From: Planctomycetia bacterium
GTDB taxonomy: Bacteria > Planctomycetota > Planctomycetia > Pirellulales > UBA1268
Assembly: GCA_021414115.1 (NCBI GenBank)
Contig: JAIOPD010000066.1
Coordinates: 1 to 59,117, forward strand
Direction of reading: 5' to 3'
DNA: 59,117 nt
In this document: positions 34,020-43,433 of the stretch, in pieces
Numbering within the stretch: position 1 is the first letter of the stretch
Layout: the number at the start of each line of letters is the position of its first letter
The notes under the pieces: generated by a model
Database searches by the model: none
Seen by the model: only the letters and a program-made list of their open reading frames with translations
What the model was told of the DNA's origin: nothing
Made by a program: the position numbers and the translations under genes

Positions 34020-37000
34020 ATGATTTGTCGGCCTCATAGAGTGTTGGTTCTCGCTGCGGTGATCCTGCTCGCCATGCCAGCGTGGGCGGCTGATTCGGCG
34101 CCGCCGCCTGCCAATGCGGTCGAGTCGGTCGCGAGGGACTTTCTCGATCTGCTGATTCTCGACAAACGCGAACTCGCCCACAACGGTCTCCGTGGTCGCA
34201 AAGAGTTCGTCCGTGTCGCCGACCTCGCCGCCGAGAACAAGCACTCGGAGGCTCTCGATGCCTTCCAGAAGTATTTCCTTGGCAAGCTCCGTAATCCCGT
34301 GCGGTATGGCTTGAGCCCGAGCGATGTCAGCCCGCACGGGCAGGGAGTGGCCGGGCGGTGGATGTTTCCAGGGGCGCCGTTTAACGCACAGCCCGACATC
34401 AAGGCCGCCGATGCACTTCTCGAAGGCCGGATCGGCAATGCCGTCATCGGCAAGCCCGGTAGCGTGAACTGGCTGTACCCCTTCACGTCATGGGAGGAAC
34501 TCAAGCCGGCCGAACCCAAGGGGTTGCCGGCTGCAGCGCTCCTGGCTGGATCGGCCTTCACGCCGCTCGCGCAGGCGTTCGTCGCCACCGGCGAGGAGAA
34601 ATACCTGCGGGCCTACGTCGCCTTCATGGACGACTGGGCGCAGAACTCGGCCGTCACGGCCACCCACCCGCATCCCTGCCTCGTTCCAACCGGCTTTCGT
34701 GGCCATGCGGAACTGATTGATTTCGTGCGCACGCTCGGCGGCCTGGCAGCGGCGATCCCGGAGACGCGACAGGCGGAACTACTTCCGCCGGAGACGCTGG
34801 CCCGCGTGCTGGCGAAGTACTGGAACGAACTCGTCCTCTATCAGGCGCTCTATCTGCGGACCAACACGCATAACTGGACGCCTGGCTCCAGCTATCTGCT
34901 GCTGGCCCTCATGTTCGAAGAGTTCAAGGCGGCCCCCCATGTCTTTCGCCTTGGACGCCGTCGCAGCATCGAAGACAACGCCGTCACGCAGAACCTCCGC
35001 GACGGCAGCGAGAACCAGCAGTGCCCTTGGTACAACGACAACTACATCGCCGGCGTGCCACAGGTGTTTTCGCTCTTCGAGGCCCGGGGAACGCTCCCGT
35101 CACACGAGGAGCAGGCGTGGGTGCGGGAAGTGAAGGACGACCCCGACTGGTGCCAGGAGATCCGCGAGCACATGGCCGAGCGGATTGGCTACCAGCTGCG
35201 GCTGCGGTCGCCCCAGGGCTCGTGGCCGATCGGTGTCCGCGGTTCTGACAAGCGGGCAGGCTATGTCGGCGATTTTCTCGTGTCGCCGGAGGCTTTCGCG
35301 GATCCGGAGAACCGCCGGATTCGCGCGGCAATCCTCGATGCTTCGCAGCCCGACAATGCCCGCTCGCTCCACGGCGACGACGGCCTGCGGCCCACCTACC
35401 ACTCCGAGTGGTTTCCCTATGGGGGCTACAACCTCGTTCGCGAAGGCTGGGAACGTGACAGCGGCTATGGGGCGATGTTCTGCTCACCCCAGCCCGGGGC
35501 GTACGGCGGCCGCCGCAGCCGCAGCAACAACAATTTCTTCGGGCTCGCCGCCTTCGGCCAGGACCTCGTCGTCGAGGAAAAGTTCGACCGCTACGGGCTG
35601 ATGGAGTCGCCGATCACGGTCGACGGCCTGCAACAGGATTTTCATGCGGGGCTCGCGCGAGTGCCGGCAATCGCGGGCCACAAGATGATCCCGGCGGCTG
35701 CGTGGACAGAGCCGGCCGACTGGCGTTGGCACGCATCCGACCGGTTCAATCTCATGGAGGGGATCTACGAGGGCGCGTATGCGAAGACGAATACCGTCGC
35801 GCTCGCGGCTCCGCAGGTACCCGTGACCATGCAGCGGGGCAGCGTGCCCCTCGACCAAACGCTCCGCGGCATCCGCCATCAGCGGTGGGTGCACTTCGTC
35901 CGCGGGCCGCGGTTGTGGATCGTGACGGATCGGCTGCGGGGCGAGGGAGAACATGCCTTTCATCAGCATTGGCATCTGCCACTCGAGCCGAGCAGCGACC
36001 GGGCCTTTGCCGAGAACGAGATCGAGGTCGATGCCACGACCCGCCGGATCCGGACCACGGCCTCGAGCTCGACCGCGCTGCGGGGCGTGGCGGTGCCCAA
36101 GGCGAACGTCTCGCTGCACAGCTTCAGTGCCGCCGATCTCTCCTACGCCACGAAAGCCCAGCCGCAGCAGAGCGGCCATGCACCGTATGGCCAATACCGC
36201 GTCTCCATCGCTTGGAAGGCCGCCGACGAATCGACGGTCGTCACGGCGATCCAGCCGCATGCACCAGGCACAGGACTCGAGGCGGATCTCCAGCCACGGC
36301 AGCTCTCGGGGCCAGGTGGGGCGGTTGGCTTCGAGGCCGATCTGGCGGACGGTGGCCGGGTGAGGTACCTCGCCACGCCGGGCGATGCCCCGGCGGCGCT
36401 CTCCCTCGGGCCGGTCGCGATCGAGGGGGAATCGCTGCTCGTGATCGAGCGCGACGGCGGGGTGTCGGGTGTGGCGATGGGGTGTCTCCGGGCGGTGATC
36501 AATGGGCAGGCCATGGCCATCGCAGATCCAGACTTCGAATTCACAACTGCCGCCAACAGCGGGAAGCAGCCCGAGTTGGTTCCGATCCATCGGCCGATCA
36601 GCCCGGTCTCGATCGGTCCAGATCGCAATGTGTTCGTGGATGAGGTCGCGGTGACGATGGCGACCAAGACGCCTGGTGTCGAGATCCGTTACACGCTCGA
36701 CGGCGGCGAGCCGACGCCGCAGTCGGCGCTCTACGCCGGTCCCGTTACCATCAAGACAAGTGCGATCGTGAAGGCCCGGGCCTACCGGCCGGGCGTGACG
36801 GCCAACCCGCCGCAAAATAGTGGCACCGAGGCCACGGCGACGAGCCGGGCGGTGTTTGACAAGGCCGTCCCCGTGGTGGCCGTTGCCGCGACGTCGGTCC
36901 GCAGGCCAAAGCCCGGCCTGACGGCCCGCTACTTCGAGGACGACTGGCGCCGTCTCTGGCTACAGCTCGACTCGCTCGTGCCTCAGGCCGAGAAGCAGGG

Positions 37001-37487
37001 CATCGCCCCCTTTGATCTCTCCCTCGTGCCTGATTCCAATCCGCCGCTTGGCCAGGCGGCCGCACCGCGCGAGAAGTTTTTTGCGATCGAATACTCCGGC
37101 TTCATCGACGTGCCGGAGGCGGGCGTCTACACGCTGCACGCCCCGCGGGAATCCGTGATTCCCGACATCGACCCAGGCTACGAACTCCGCGTGTTTCTGG
37201 GCCAGCGCCGCGAGCCCTACGGTTACCGCACGGACGTAGTCGGGCTCAACGAGTGGTATCCCGCCACGCGGCTTCACGCCCAGGGCAACTGGAGCATCGC
37301 GCTCGAGAAGGGCCTGCATCCCATTCGGATCGTGCATCTCGACTATCGCACCGATGCACCTTCGCGGCTGAACCAGCCCGGGCTCCGCGACTATGTCTGG
37401 AGCGGCGTCACCCCCGACCTGAAGATCTCCGGCCCTTCCCTCGAGCCGCAGCCGATTCCGATCGCCTGGCTCTCCCATGGAGAATGA
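34020..37487 (+). CDS. Heparinase II/III-like exported protein with chitobiase-like and PA14-like C-terminal domains
   Basis: 1155 residues from ATG 34020, chosen for its signal peptide (VLVLAAVILLAMPAWA). Residues of about 40-420 are an alpha-toroid like that of heparinase/alginate lyases (LRTNTHNWTPGSSY, WYNDNYIAGVPQV). The following beta-sandwich has YGGYNLVREGWERDSGYGAM, but the metal-binding H-x-H-x-D block is replaced by GGRRSRSNNNFFGLAAFG. About residues 880-930 resemble a chitobiase C-terminal domain (VEIRYTLDGGEPTPQSALY). About 965-1130 resemble a PA14-type sugar-binding domain. It probably acts on, or binds, an acidic polysaccharide outside the cytoplasm. The missing histidines make classic lyase activity doubtful. 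Confidence 0.75.
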   Translation: MICRPHRVLVLAAVILLAMPAWAADSAPPPANAVESVARDFLDLLILDKRELAHNGLRGRKEFVRVADLAAENKHSEALDAFQKYFLGKLRNPVRYGLSPSDVSPHGQGVAGRWMFPGAPFNAQPDIKAADALLEGRIGNAVIGKPGSVNWLYPFTSWEELKPAEPKGLPAAALLAGSAFTPLAQAFVATGEEKYLRAYVAFMDDWAQNSAVTATHPHPCLVPTGFRGHAELIDFVRTLGGLAAAIPETRQAELLPPETLARVLAKYWNELVLYQALYLRTNTHNWTPGSSYLLLALMFEEFKAAPHVFRLGRRRSIEDNAVTQNLRDGSENQQCPWYNDNYIAGVPQVFSLFEARGTLPSHEEQAWVREVKDDPDWCQEIREHMAERIGYQLRLRSPQGSWPIGVRGSDKRAGYVGDFLVSPEAFADPENRRIRAAILDASQPDNARSLHGDDGLRPTYHSEWFPYGGYNLVREGWERDSGYGAMFCSPQPGAYGGRRSRSNNNFFGLAAFGQDLVVEEKFDRYGLMESPITVDGLQQDFHAGLARVPAIAGHKMIPAAAWTEPADWRWHASDRFNLMEGIYEGAYAKTNTVALAAPQVPVTMQRGSVPLDQTLRGIRHQRWVHFVRGPRLWIVTDRLRGEGEHAFHQHWHLPLEPSSDRAFAENEIEVDATTRRIRTTASSSTALRGVAVPKANVSLHSFSAADLSYATKAQPQQSGHAPYGQYRVSIAWKAADESTVVTAIQPHAPGTGLEADLQPRQLSGPGGAVGFEADLADGGRVRYLATPGDAPAALSLGPVAIEGESLLVIERDGGVSGVAMGCLRAVINGQAMAIADPDFEFTTAANSGKQPELVPIHRPISPVSIGPDRNVFVDEVAVTMATKTPGVEIRYTLDGGEPTPQSALYAGPVTIKTSAIVKARAYRPGVTANPPQNSGTEATATSRAVFDKAVPVVAVAATSVRRPKPGLTARYFEDDWRRLWLQLDSLVPQAEKQGIAPFDLSLVPDSNPPLGQAAAPREKFFAIEYSGFIDVPEAGVYTLHAPRESVIPDIDPGYELRVFLGQRREPYGYRTDVVGLNEWYPATRLHAQGNWSIALEKGLHPIRIVHLDYRTDAPSRLNQPGLRDYVWSGVTPDLKISGPSLEPQPIPIAWLSHGE

Positions 37488-37494
37488 TCTGACC

Positions 37495-39798
37495 ATGAGC
37501 ATGATTACGTTTCGACGGACGATCACTGCCGGTGCGGCCGCGCTGGCGGTCTGGCTGGCCATGGATTCCGTACGGGCTGACCTCACCGTGGCGGGCGTGT
37601 TCGGTGATCGGATGGTTGTGCAGCGGGATCGGCCGGTTCACGTCTGGGGCACGGCCGTGGCCGGCGAGACGGTGACGGTCGAGTTTGCCGGACAGACGAA
37701 GTCGGCCGCGACAGACGCCGCCGGCACGTGGCAGCTCACGCTTGATCCGCTCCCCGCGAACGCCGCCGGGCAGACGCTGACCGTGCGTATCGGCGACGCG
37801 AAGCCCGGCTCGAACCGGCGAGTGTTCACCGACGTGCTCGTCGGCGATGTCTGGCTGCTCGCCGGCGGGGCTGATGTTGGCCGCGCGGTGATGCACCTCT
37901 CGAATCCCGATGCCGCTGCGGCGGAGTTCACCCCCGCCGGCTTTACGCTTGCCCGCACATGCGTGCTTCCGCCAAAGACCGCCACGGATCCGGTTGACGA
38001 CATCAAGGGCACGTGGGCCGCGGTTGGCTCGGGAGATCCGAAGCGAATTCCGGTCGAGGCCATGCAGCTCGCGAAGGCGATCGGCGATGCGGTCGGCGAG
38101 TCTGGGGGCATGAAGATTCCGGTCGGCGTGATCGTGGCGTCGAACCCCAGGCCGGTCGAGTGCTGGATGAGTCCGGAGACGCTGGCTGCGACGCCGGCGG
38201 CCAAGCCGATCCTCGATTTCTATGCGAGCGACGCCTGGAAGACGTTTTCGACGGGCTCATTCGAAGACCGGATGAAGGCGTGGCTCGAATACAACCAGAA
38301 GTTGCCGCTCAATCCACTCCCGAAGCCGAAGCCGACCGACGACGTGAGCCGGCCGCAACAGGATCCGTCGTGTGTCTGGAATGGAATGATCGCGCCACTC
38401 GTGCAGCCCGCCGGCCTCAAGGATTGCTTCCTCGCGGTGCGCGGGATCGTCTGGCATCACGGGGAAGACTGGGCGACGCAGAGCCGGGCGATCCAACAGG
38501 GCCAACTCCTTGCGGCGCTCATCCCGGGGTGGCGGACGGCGTTTCATCAAGCCGACATGCCGTTTGTGATCGTGCAACTCCCGCCGCATCGCTACGCCGG
38601 CGGGATCGGCGGCATCGGTATCGATGGCCGCCTGGCCGCCGAACTCCGCGATGGTCAGGTCGACGCGGCGAAAGCAGCCAAGGCCACACTGGTGACCACG
38701 ATCGACCTGCCCGCCGACCCATCGCCGGCCGTTCTCGGCAATCGGATCGCAGACGTCGTCGCGGCCCATGTTTCCGGAAAGGGGCCGGGCGAAGTCACCG
38801 GTCCAACGCTCGCTTCCGCCGAAACAACCGGCGATAAGGTCGTGCTCTCGTTCACGAACACGAAGGGTAGTCTCACAGCCAAGGGAGGGAAACTCGAGGG
38901 GTTTGCGATCGCCGTCTCGCCAATGCGGTGGGTGTGGGCCGACGCCACGATCGATGGCGATACGGTCACCGTGTCTTCGCCCGTCGTATCCAAGCCCCAG
39001 GGCGTGCGGTATGCCTACGAGGACGTGCCTTCGCGGGGCGCCACGCTCTGTGATGCCCAAGGCAATCCGGCGAGCCCGTTTCGCACCGACACGCATCCAT
39101 CCGTGACCGCGGCGAACGTCGATCCGACAGCACCGATCCTGCGGTTCAGCCGGCGCACGAATCCCACGATCGAGGATGGGAGCCTGCCTCGCGTGCTCAT
39201 CATCGGCGACTCGATCTCGGGCCATTACCTGGAGCGGGTGAGGCTGCTGATGGAAGGCAAAGCCAACATCGTCGGCGAGGCGTCGATGGATCCAAAAAAG
39301 AACTCGTGGGCAGCGGTCGGTGCCCACTTCTATCGCACCGACACGGCCACCAAGGGCGACGACCTGAAAACGTTCCTCGCCGAGAGCGGCCCGTGGGACA
39401 TCGTCCACTTCAACATCGGCATCCACATGTTCGCCGGGGCGAAGCCGGGAGACGAGAAAGCGTATGCGGACAAGCTCCGGCAGGTCGTGCAGACGATCCG
39501 TGATTCCGGCGCCGTCTGCCTGTTCGCCAACTCGACCGGCACCGTGGCCGACAACACGATGCCGAGATTTCCCAACTACCTCACCAACTGCAAGGCGTTC
39601 AATGCCGCAGCAGAGGAGGTGATGCGGGAGATGGGCGTCCCGGTGACCGACATCTACGGAATGATTCAGCCGCGGATCAAGGAACTCATCAGCGGTGATC
39701 TGATCCACACGAGCGCCGAGGCCGATCAGATGATGGCGGAGCTGATCGCCAAGCGGCTCACGGAGACGATTGCCACGCTGCCGAAACGTCTCCATTGA
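37495..39798 (+). CDS. Two-domain esterase: degenerate sialate O-acetylesterase-like domain plus SGNH hydrolase
   Basis: 767 residues from ATG 37495; an in-frame ATG at 37477 overlaps the previous gene. A signal peptide is present (AGAAALAVWLAMDSVRA). Residues of about 25-420 follow sialate O-acetylesterases (VAGVFGDRMVVQRDRPVHVW, later GIVWHHGEDWATQSRAI), but the nucleophile motif GQSN reads GGAD at 124-127, so the serine is lost. Residues of about 560-765 are a separate SGNH hydrolase: S573 in IIGDSISG, N640 in FNIGIH, and D735/H738 in DLIH. Deacylation of a sugar or polysaccharide by the second domain is the likely activity. It follows the heparinase-like gene by 7 bp. Confidence 0.75.
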   Translation: MSMITFRRTITAGAAALAVWLAMDSVRADLTVAGVFGDRMVVQRDRPVHVWGTAVAGETVTVEFAGQTKSAATDAAGTWQLTLDPLPANAAGQTLTVRIGDAKPGSNRRVFTDVLVGDVWLLAGGADVGRAVMHLSNPDAAAAEFTPAGFTLARTCVLPPKTATDPVDDIKGTWAAVGSGDPKRIPVEAMQLAKAIGDAVGESGGMKIPVGVIVASNPRPVECWMSPETLAATPAAKPILDFYASDAWKTFSTGSFEDRMKAWLEYNQKLPLNPLPKPKPTDDVSRPQQDPSCVWNGMIAPLVQPAGLKDCFLAVRGIVWHHGEDWATQSRAIQQGQLLAALIPGWRTAFHQADMPFVIVQLPPHRYAGGIGGIGIDGRLAAELRDGQVDAAKAAKATLVTTIDLPADPSPAVLGNRIADVVAAHVSGKGPGEVTGPTLASAETTGDKVVLSFTNTKGSLTAKGGKLEGFAIAVSPMRWVWADATIDGDTVTVSSPVVSKPQGVRYAYEDVPSRGATLCDAQGNPASPFRTDTHPSVTAANVDPTAPILRFSRRTNPTIEDGSLPRVLIIGDSISGHYLERVRLLMEGKANIVGEASMDPKKNSWAAVGAHFYRTDTATKGDDLKTFLAESGPWDIVHFNIGIHMFAGAKPGDEKAYADKLRQVVQTIRDSGAVCLFANSTGTVADNTMPRFPNYLTNCKAFNAAAEEVMREMGVPVTDIYGMIQPRIKELISGDLIHTSAEADQMMAELIAKRLTETIATLPKRLH

Positions 39799-39840
39799 GC
39801 GTAGGATAGGGTGCGTTGCCGCCCTCTCCGGGAGAACGCC

Positions 39841-40485
39841 ATGTCTTTCCGTCGTCATGCCCTGCCGCTCGTGATCGCGTTCGCCGTGGGAGTGGCTTCC
39901 GTCGCCTTCGCCGCCGAGGAGGATGCCGTGCGCAAGCCGATGATGATCCCCGAGGCGAAGCTTCCCGCAGGCTTTCCGCCGCCGGGCCCCGTGGGCGAGG
40001 TGATCACGAAGACCTATCCCGCCCACCGGCTCGCCAGGGTCACGGCCGGCGACCGCGGAAACGACGGTTCCTTCATGAAGCTCTTCCGTCACATCAAACG
40101 AAACGAAATCGCGATGACCGCTCCCGTCGAGATGGTGCTGGACGAGGAAGGCGATGAAAAACAGGCCACGACCGAATCGATGGCGTTTCTCTACGGCGAT
40201 GCCGCGATCGGCGTCGTCGGGCCCGATCCGGCCGATCCGAGCGTGGTCGTGGAGGACGTGCCGGAGACGACGGTCGTCTCGCTCGGCGTCCGCGGATCGT
40301 ACGGCGAGGATCGCTTCGCGGGGTTCGTGGAGAAACTCCGCGACTGGCTGACTGCTCATCCGGAGTGGGTCGCCGCCGGGCCGCCCCGGACGCTCGCCTA
40401 CAACAGCCCCTTCGTGCCCGGCGTTTTGAAGTACGCCGAAGTCCAGATTCCCGTGGTGCCGGCTCCGAAACCGGTTCGGCCGTAA
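39841..40485 (+). CDS. SOUL-family heme-binding-like protein, exported
   Basis: 214 residues from ATG 39841 with signal peptide LVIAFAVGVASVAFA. The mature region follows the SOUL/HBP fold: FMKLFRHIKRNEIAMTAPVE, with the TAPV motif common to the family, then YGEDRFAGFVEKLRDWLTAH and the C-terminal YNSPFVPGVLKYAEVQIPV. SOUL proteins bind heme or porphyrins in some cases; in bacteria the role is unproven. It starts 42 bp after the esterase gene on the same strand and may belong to that operon. Confidence 0.85.
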   Translation: MSFRRHALPLVIAFAVGVASVAFAAEEDAVRKPMMIPEAKLPAGFPPPGPVGEVITKTYPAHRLARVTAGDRGNDGSFMKLFRHIKRNEIAMTAPVEMVLDEEGDEKQATTESMAFLYGDAAIGVVGPDPADPSVVVEDVPETTVVSLGVRGSYGEDRFAGFVEKLRDWLTAHPEWVAAGPPRTLAYNSPFVPGVLKYAEVQIPVVPAPKPVRP

Positions 40486-40657
40486 AGTCGCCCCCTCCTT
40501 CCCCAACTGTCAGGACCGCGTTTCACTGCATTTCCCGCACAAGTCCTGCCGATTCTCCTGGCATGAACCATCTTTCCCCAAGCCCCGTAGTATTGGCTGC
40601 GGCCGATCGTACAGCGGCCGGTTTTCCACCGCCCCGAAGGGGCAAGGAACGGCACCC

Positions 40658-41086
40658 ATGGCACGCAAAGACTCCCTCCTGAACCTGCGGTCGATCCTCG
40701 TCAAGCGGCGCGATGCCCTTCGCAGCGCGTTGGCCGGCGACCTCTCGCTCCTCAAGGAACTCCGCAGCGAGTCACCGGGCGACGTCGTCGACGCCGCCTA
40801 CGATTCGACTCAGGACGAAATCAGTTCGCAGCTGGCGGAGGTCGAGAGCCGCGAACTCGCGAGCATTGAAAACGCCCTGGAGCGGATGAAGGCCGGAAAA
40901 TACGGCCAGTGCGAGGTGTGCGGCGGCAGGATTCCGATGGCTCGCCTCAACGCACTGCCGTATGCCACGGTGTGCATCGAATGCCAGCGGGAGTTGGAGC
41001 GGTCGGGCTCCGGTGGATCCGCGCAGCGCGGGTTTGCCGAGGAGGAGGCCGGCGAGGAGACGGTGAGCGGCGAACTGGAACTCTGA
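40658..41086 (+). CDS. TraR/DksA-type zinc-finger protein
   Basis: 142 residues. A helical hairpin (about 20-85) is followed by a C4 zinc finger, C-x2-C-x17-C-x2-C, in YGQCEVCGGRIP and TVCIECQ, the hallmark of DksA/TraR proteins that insert into the RNA polymerase secondary channel. A glycine/acidic tail follows. The hairpin tip is not the canonical DxxDxA, so a stringent-response role like that of E. coli DksA is uncertain. In the 172-bp gap upstream, GCCCC-GAA-GGGGC sits just before the AAGGA ribosome binding site, and two GCGGCCG copies near 40600 could pair. Confidence 0.85.
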   Translation: MARKDSLLNLRSILVKRRDALRSALAGDLSLLKELRSESPGDVVDAAYDSTQDEISSQLAEVESRELASIENALERMKAGKYGQCEVCGGRIPMARLNALPYATVCIECQRELERSGSGGSAQRGFAEEEAGEETVSGELEL

Positions 41087-41141
41087 AACCCGCCCGGGAT
41101 ATGCTGAAGCCTTCGGGCCTCTCACTTCCTGCGAGTGTTTC

Positions 41142-42317
41142 ATGATTCCTCGTGGCTTCCCGCCGGCCGTCTTTTCCGTCTCCTTCCTGCTGGTCCTCGG
41201 CAGCGTCGGTGCCGACGAACCGCCGCTGACCCCGGTCGGCCCCGCCATCGATCGGCGCACCGAACGCGTCGACCCGATGCGGACGGTGCGGATGTCGGCG
41301 GCCGAGCGGGAGCGGCTCTACGAGCAGGCGGCCCGCGACGCTGAGGCGCTCGAGACGCAGGGCAGGCAGCTGCGACGGCTCACCGAGCTGCTCCGCCCTG
41401 CCGTCGTCCACATCGACGCCACCAAGCCTATGTCACGGCCACGTGCCGGCAGGACGACCGAGGACGAGGCCGGGTCGGGCGTGATCGCCCAGGTGGCGGG
41501 AGTGACGGCCGTGATCACCAACCGGCATGTGGTCAACCGCGCGGCCCTCGAGGACATTGCGATCCGACTCGACGACGGCCGCGAACTTCGTCCCAAGCGG
41601 CTCTGGTCCGACCCTGGCACCGATATCGCGGTGCTCGCCATCGAGGCTGACGATCTGCAACCCGCCCGCCTCGCCGAGGGCGACACCCTGCGGATCGGCG
41701 ACACGGTGCTCGCCATCGGCAGCCCGTTCGGTCTCTCCCACTCCGTGACGCTCGGCATCGTGTCGGCCAAGGGTCGACGCGACCTCGACCTCGGCGACGG
41801 CAACGTGAAGTTTCAGGACTTCATCCAGACCGACGCCGCGATCAATCCCGGAAACTCAGGCGGGCCGCTGGTCAATCTGCGGGGCGAGGTCGTGGGACTC
41901 AACACCGCGATCGCGAGCAACTCGGGAGGCAGCGAGGGGATCGGGTTTGCGATCCCGATCCCGATGGTGATGTTCGTGGCCCGGCAGCTCGTGGAACTCG
42001 GCACGGTGCCCCGCGCCTATCTGGGCGTCGCGCTCGACAAGAAGTTTGATCAGCAGGAAGCCGACCGCCTCGGCATGCTGCGGCCCGTGGGCAGCCGTGT
42101 CGAGACGGTGACCCGGGGCGCTCCAGCTGATCTCGCCGGGATCCGCCCCAACGACGTGATCCTGGAGTTCGAGGGGAAGCCGGTCGAGGATGACGACCAC
42201 CTCATGAGCCTCGTTGGCATGACGCCGCTCGACAGCACGGTCGAGCTCGTGATCTTCCGCGAACGCGAGCGAATCGCACTCCGGATGAAGGTCGCCAGCC
42301 GCAAGGACTTCGAGTAG
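41142..42317 (+). CDS. HtrA/DegP-like S1C serine protease with one PDZ domain
   Basis: 391 residues with signal peptide (AVFSVSFLLVLGSVGA). The trypsin-like triad is H129 (TNRHVV), D161 (PGTDIAVL) and S239 (GNSGGP). A PDZ domain occupies about residues 285-385, with YLGVALD at its start and APADLAGIRPNDVILEFEG in its core. It would act in the periplasm on damaged or misfolded proteins. A single PDZ is like DegS or cyanobacterial HhoA rather than DegP. Between signal and protease lies a charged helical segment of about 60 residues. It follows the DksA-type gene by 55 bp. Confidence 0.92.
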   Translation: MIPRGFPPAVFSVSFLLVLGSVGADEPPLTPVGPAIDRRTERVDPMRTVRMSAAERERLYEQAARDAEALETQGRQLRRLTELLRPAVVHIDATKPMSRPRAGRTTEDEAGSGVIAQVAGVTAVITNRHVVNRAALEDIAIRLDDGRELRPKRLWSDPGTDIAVLAIEADDLQPARLAEGDTLRIGDTVLAIGSPFGLSHSVTLGIVSAKGRRDLDLGDGNVKFQDFIQTDAAINPGNSGGPLVNLRGEVVGLNTAIASNSGGSEGIGFAIPIPMVMFVARQLVELGTVPRAYLGVALDKKFDQQEADRLGMLRPVGSRVETVTRGAPADLAGIRPNDVILEFEGKPVEDDDHLMSLVGMTPLDSTVELVIFRERERIALRMKVASRKDFE

Positions 42318-42350
42318 CCCCGCCGCTGAAGCGGCGGCATCAAGTCGCCA

Positions 42351-43298
42351 TCAGGTGGCATCCGCGGCGGCGGCAAATCCACGGAGCATGCAGTCGGTGA
42401 CGGCGGTGGCGTCGCAACCGACGAGCAGGTCGAGGTTGGGCCGTTCCGGGCGGTTCTGGCGGCGGTCGACGACGAGCATACCGGAGGTGATCTCGCCGGC
42501 AGTTTCCACGTCGGCGGCGACCGTCACCCGTTCGAAGAGCTCCGGGTTCGTGGCCGCCACCAGGGCGACCACGTCGTGCAGCCAGATGCCCTCGCTGCCC
42601 AGGATCTGCCGGTGCGCCCGAAAGGCGTGGGGCAGCATCTGCCGCAGCAGTTTGCCCGCCCGGGAAAACTCCCGCGGCAACTTCTCGAGCAGGTCGAATC
42701 CGAGCAGCACCTGCGACGACGTCTCCAGCGGCACGAGCGTCTTCGCGACCGGCTCGCGGATCACGTGGCGGGCCGCCTGCGGATCGCAGTAGAAGTTGAA
42801 GTCGGCCACGGGGCTCGCGTTGCCCGTCGCGTTGACGGTGCCGCCGGAGATCACGAGGCCGCCGACGAGCGCCACGATCGACGGATCCCGCTTGAAGACG
42901 CGGGCGATGTTCGTGAGGGGGCCGAGCGCGAGGATCGTGATCTCCCGCGGGTTGGCCTTGAGGCACTCCCAGATCACCTTCTCCGACGCGTGGCCGCCGT
43001 GCAGTTGCACCCGTGGCAGCTCGACGCCACCGAGGCCGTCGGGGCCGTGCAGGCTGTAGGGCTTTTCGGCCGGAGCGATATCGGTCGGAGCGATGCCGAA
43101 ACGGGGCAGCCGGGCCGGATCGAGAAACGACACCAGCGACTGGACGTTGGCCGTTGCCTGCTCAGATCCGACGCTGCCACCCACCGCCGTCACGGCCAGC
43201 ACCTCCAGGCGCGGATCGAATAACGCCAAAACCAGGGCCACGGCGTCGTCGATGCCGGGATCGCAGTCGATGATCACCTTGCGGGGCACGGGAGGCAC
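42351..43298 (-). CDS. Nucleoside hydrolase (inosine-uridine preferring type)
   Basis: 315 residues. The calcium-binding aspartate cluster is VIIDCDPGIDDAVAL near the N-terminus, and the family's other blocks follow: AVGGSVGSEQATANV, LALGPLTNIARVF and DFNFYCDPQAARHVI. It cleaves the N-glycosidic bond of ribonucleosides for salvage. The late His-containing segment LHDVVALVAATNP supplies the usual general-acid region. It is convergent with the HtrA-type gene (33 bp) and divergent from trpD (135 bp). Confidence 0.92.
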   Translation of the reverse strand: MPPVPRKVIIDCDPGIDDAVALVLALFDPRLEVLAVTAVGGSVGSEQATANVQSLVSFLDPARLPRFGIAPTDIAPAEKPYSLHGPDGLGGVELPRVQLHGGHASEKVIWECLKANPREITILALGPLTNIARVFKRDPSIVALVGGLVISGGTVNATGNASPVADFNFYCDPQAARHVIREPVAKTLVPLETSSQVLLGFDLLEKLPREFSRAGKLLRQMLPHAFRAHRQILGSEGIWLHDVVALVAATNPELFERVTVAADVETAGEITSGMLVVDRRQNRPERPNLDLLVGCDATAVTDCMLRGFAAAADAT

Positions 43299-43433
43299 GG
43301 CGAAACACTCTCCAAGACGGGCGTGGGGTAGGATGTCAGGATGCTGGGGACGGCTGACCGCCGGACCGGAAGCGGAATCTTATCGGAAAATGGTCGATCG
43401 AGCCGCCCTCCGAGGCGCTGAGGCTGCATTCCC

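Noticed and set aside
40595-40645. GCGGCCG pair and GCCCC-GAA-GGGGC stem before the DksA-type gene as a riboswitch
   Set aside because: Stems are only 5-6 bp in GC-rich DNA and no known class or T tract fits; kept only as a note in the gene entry.
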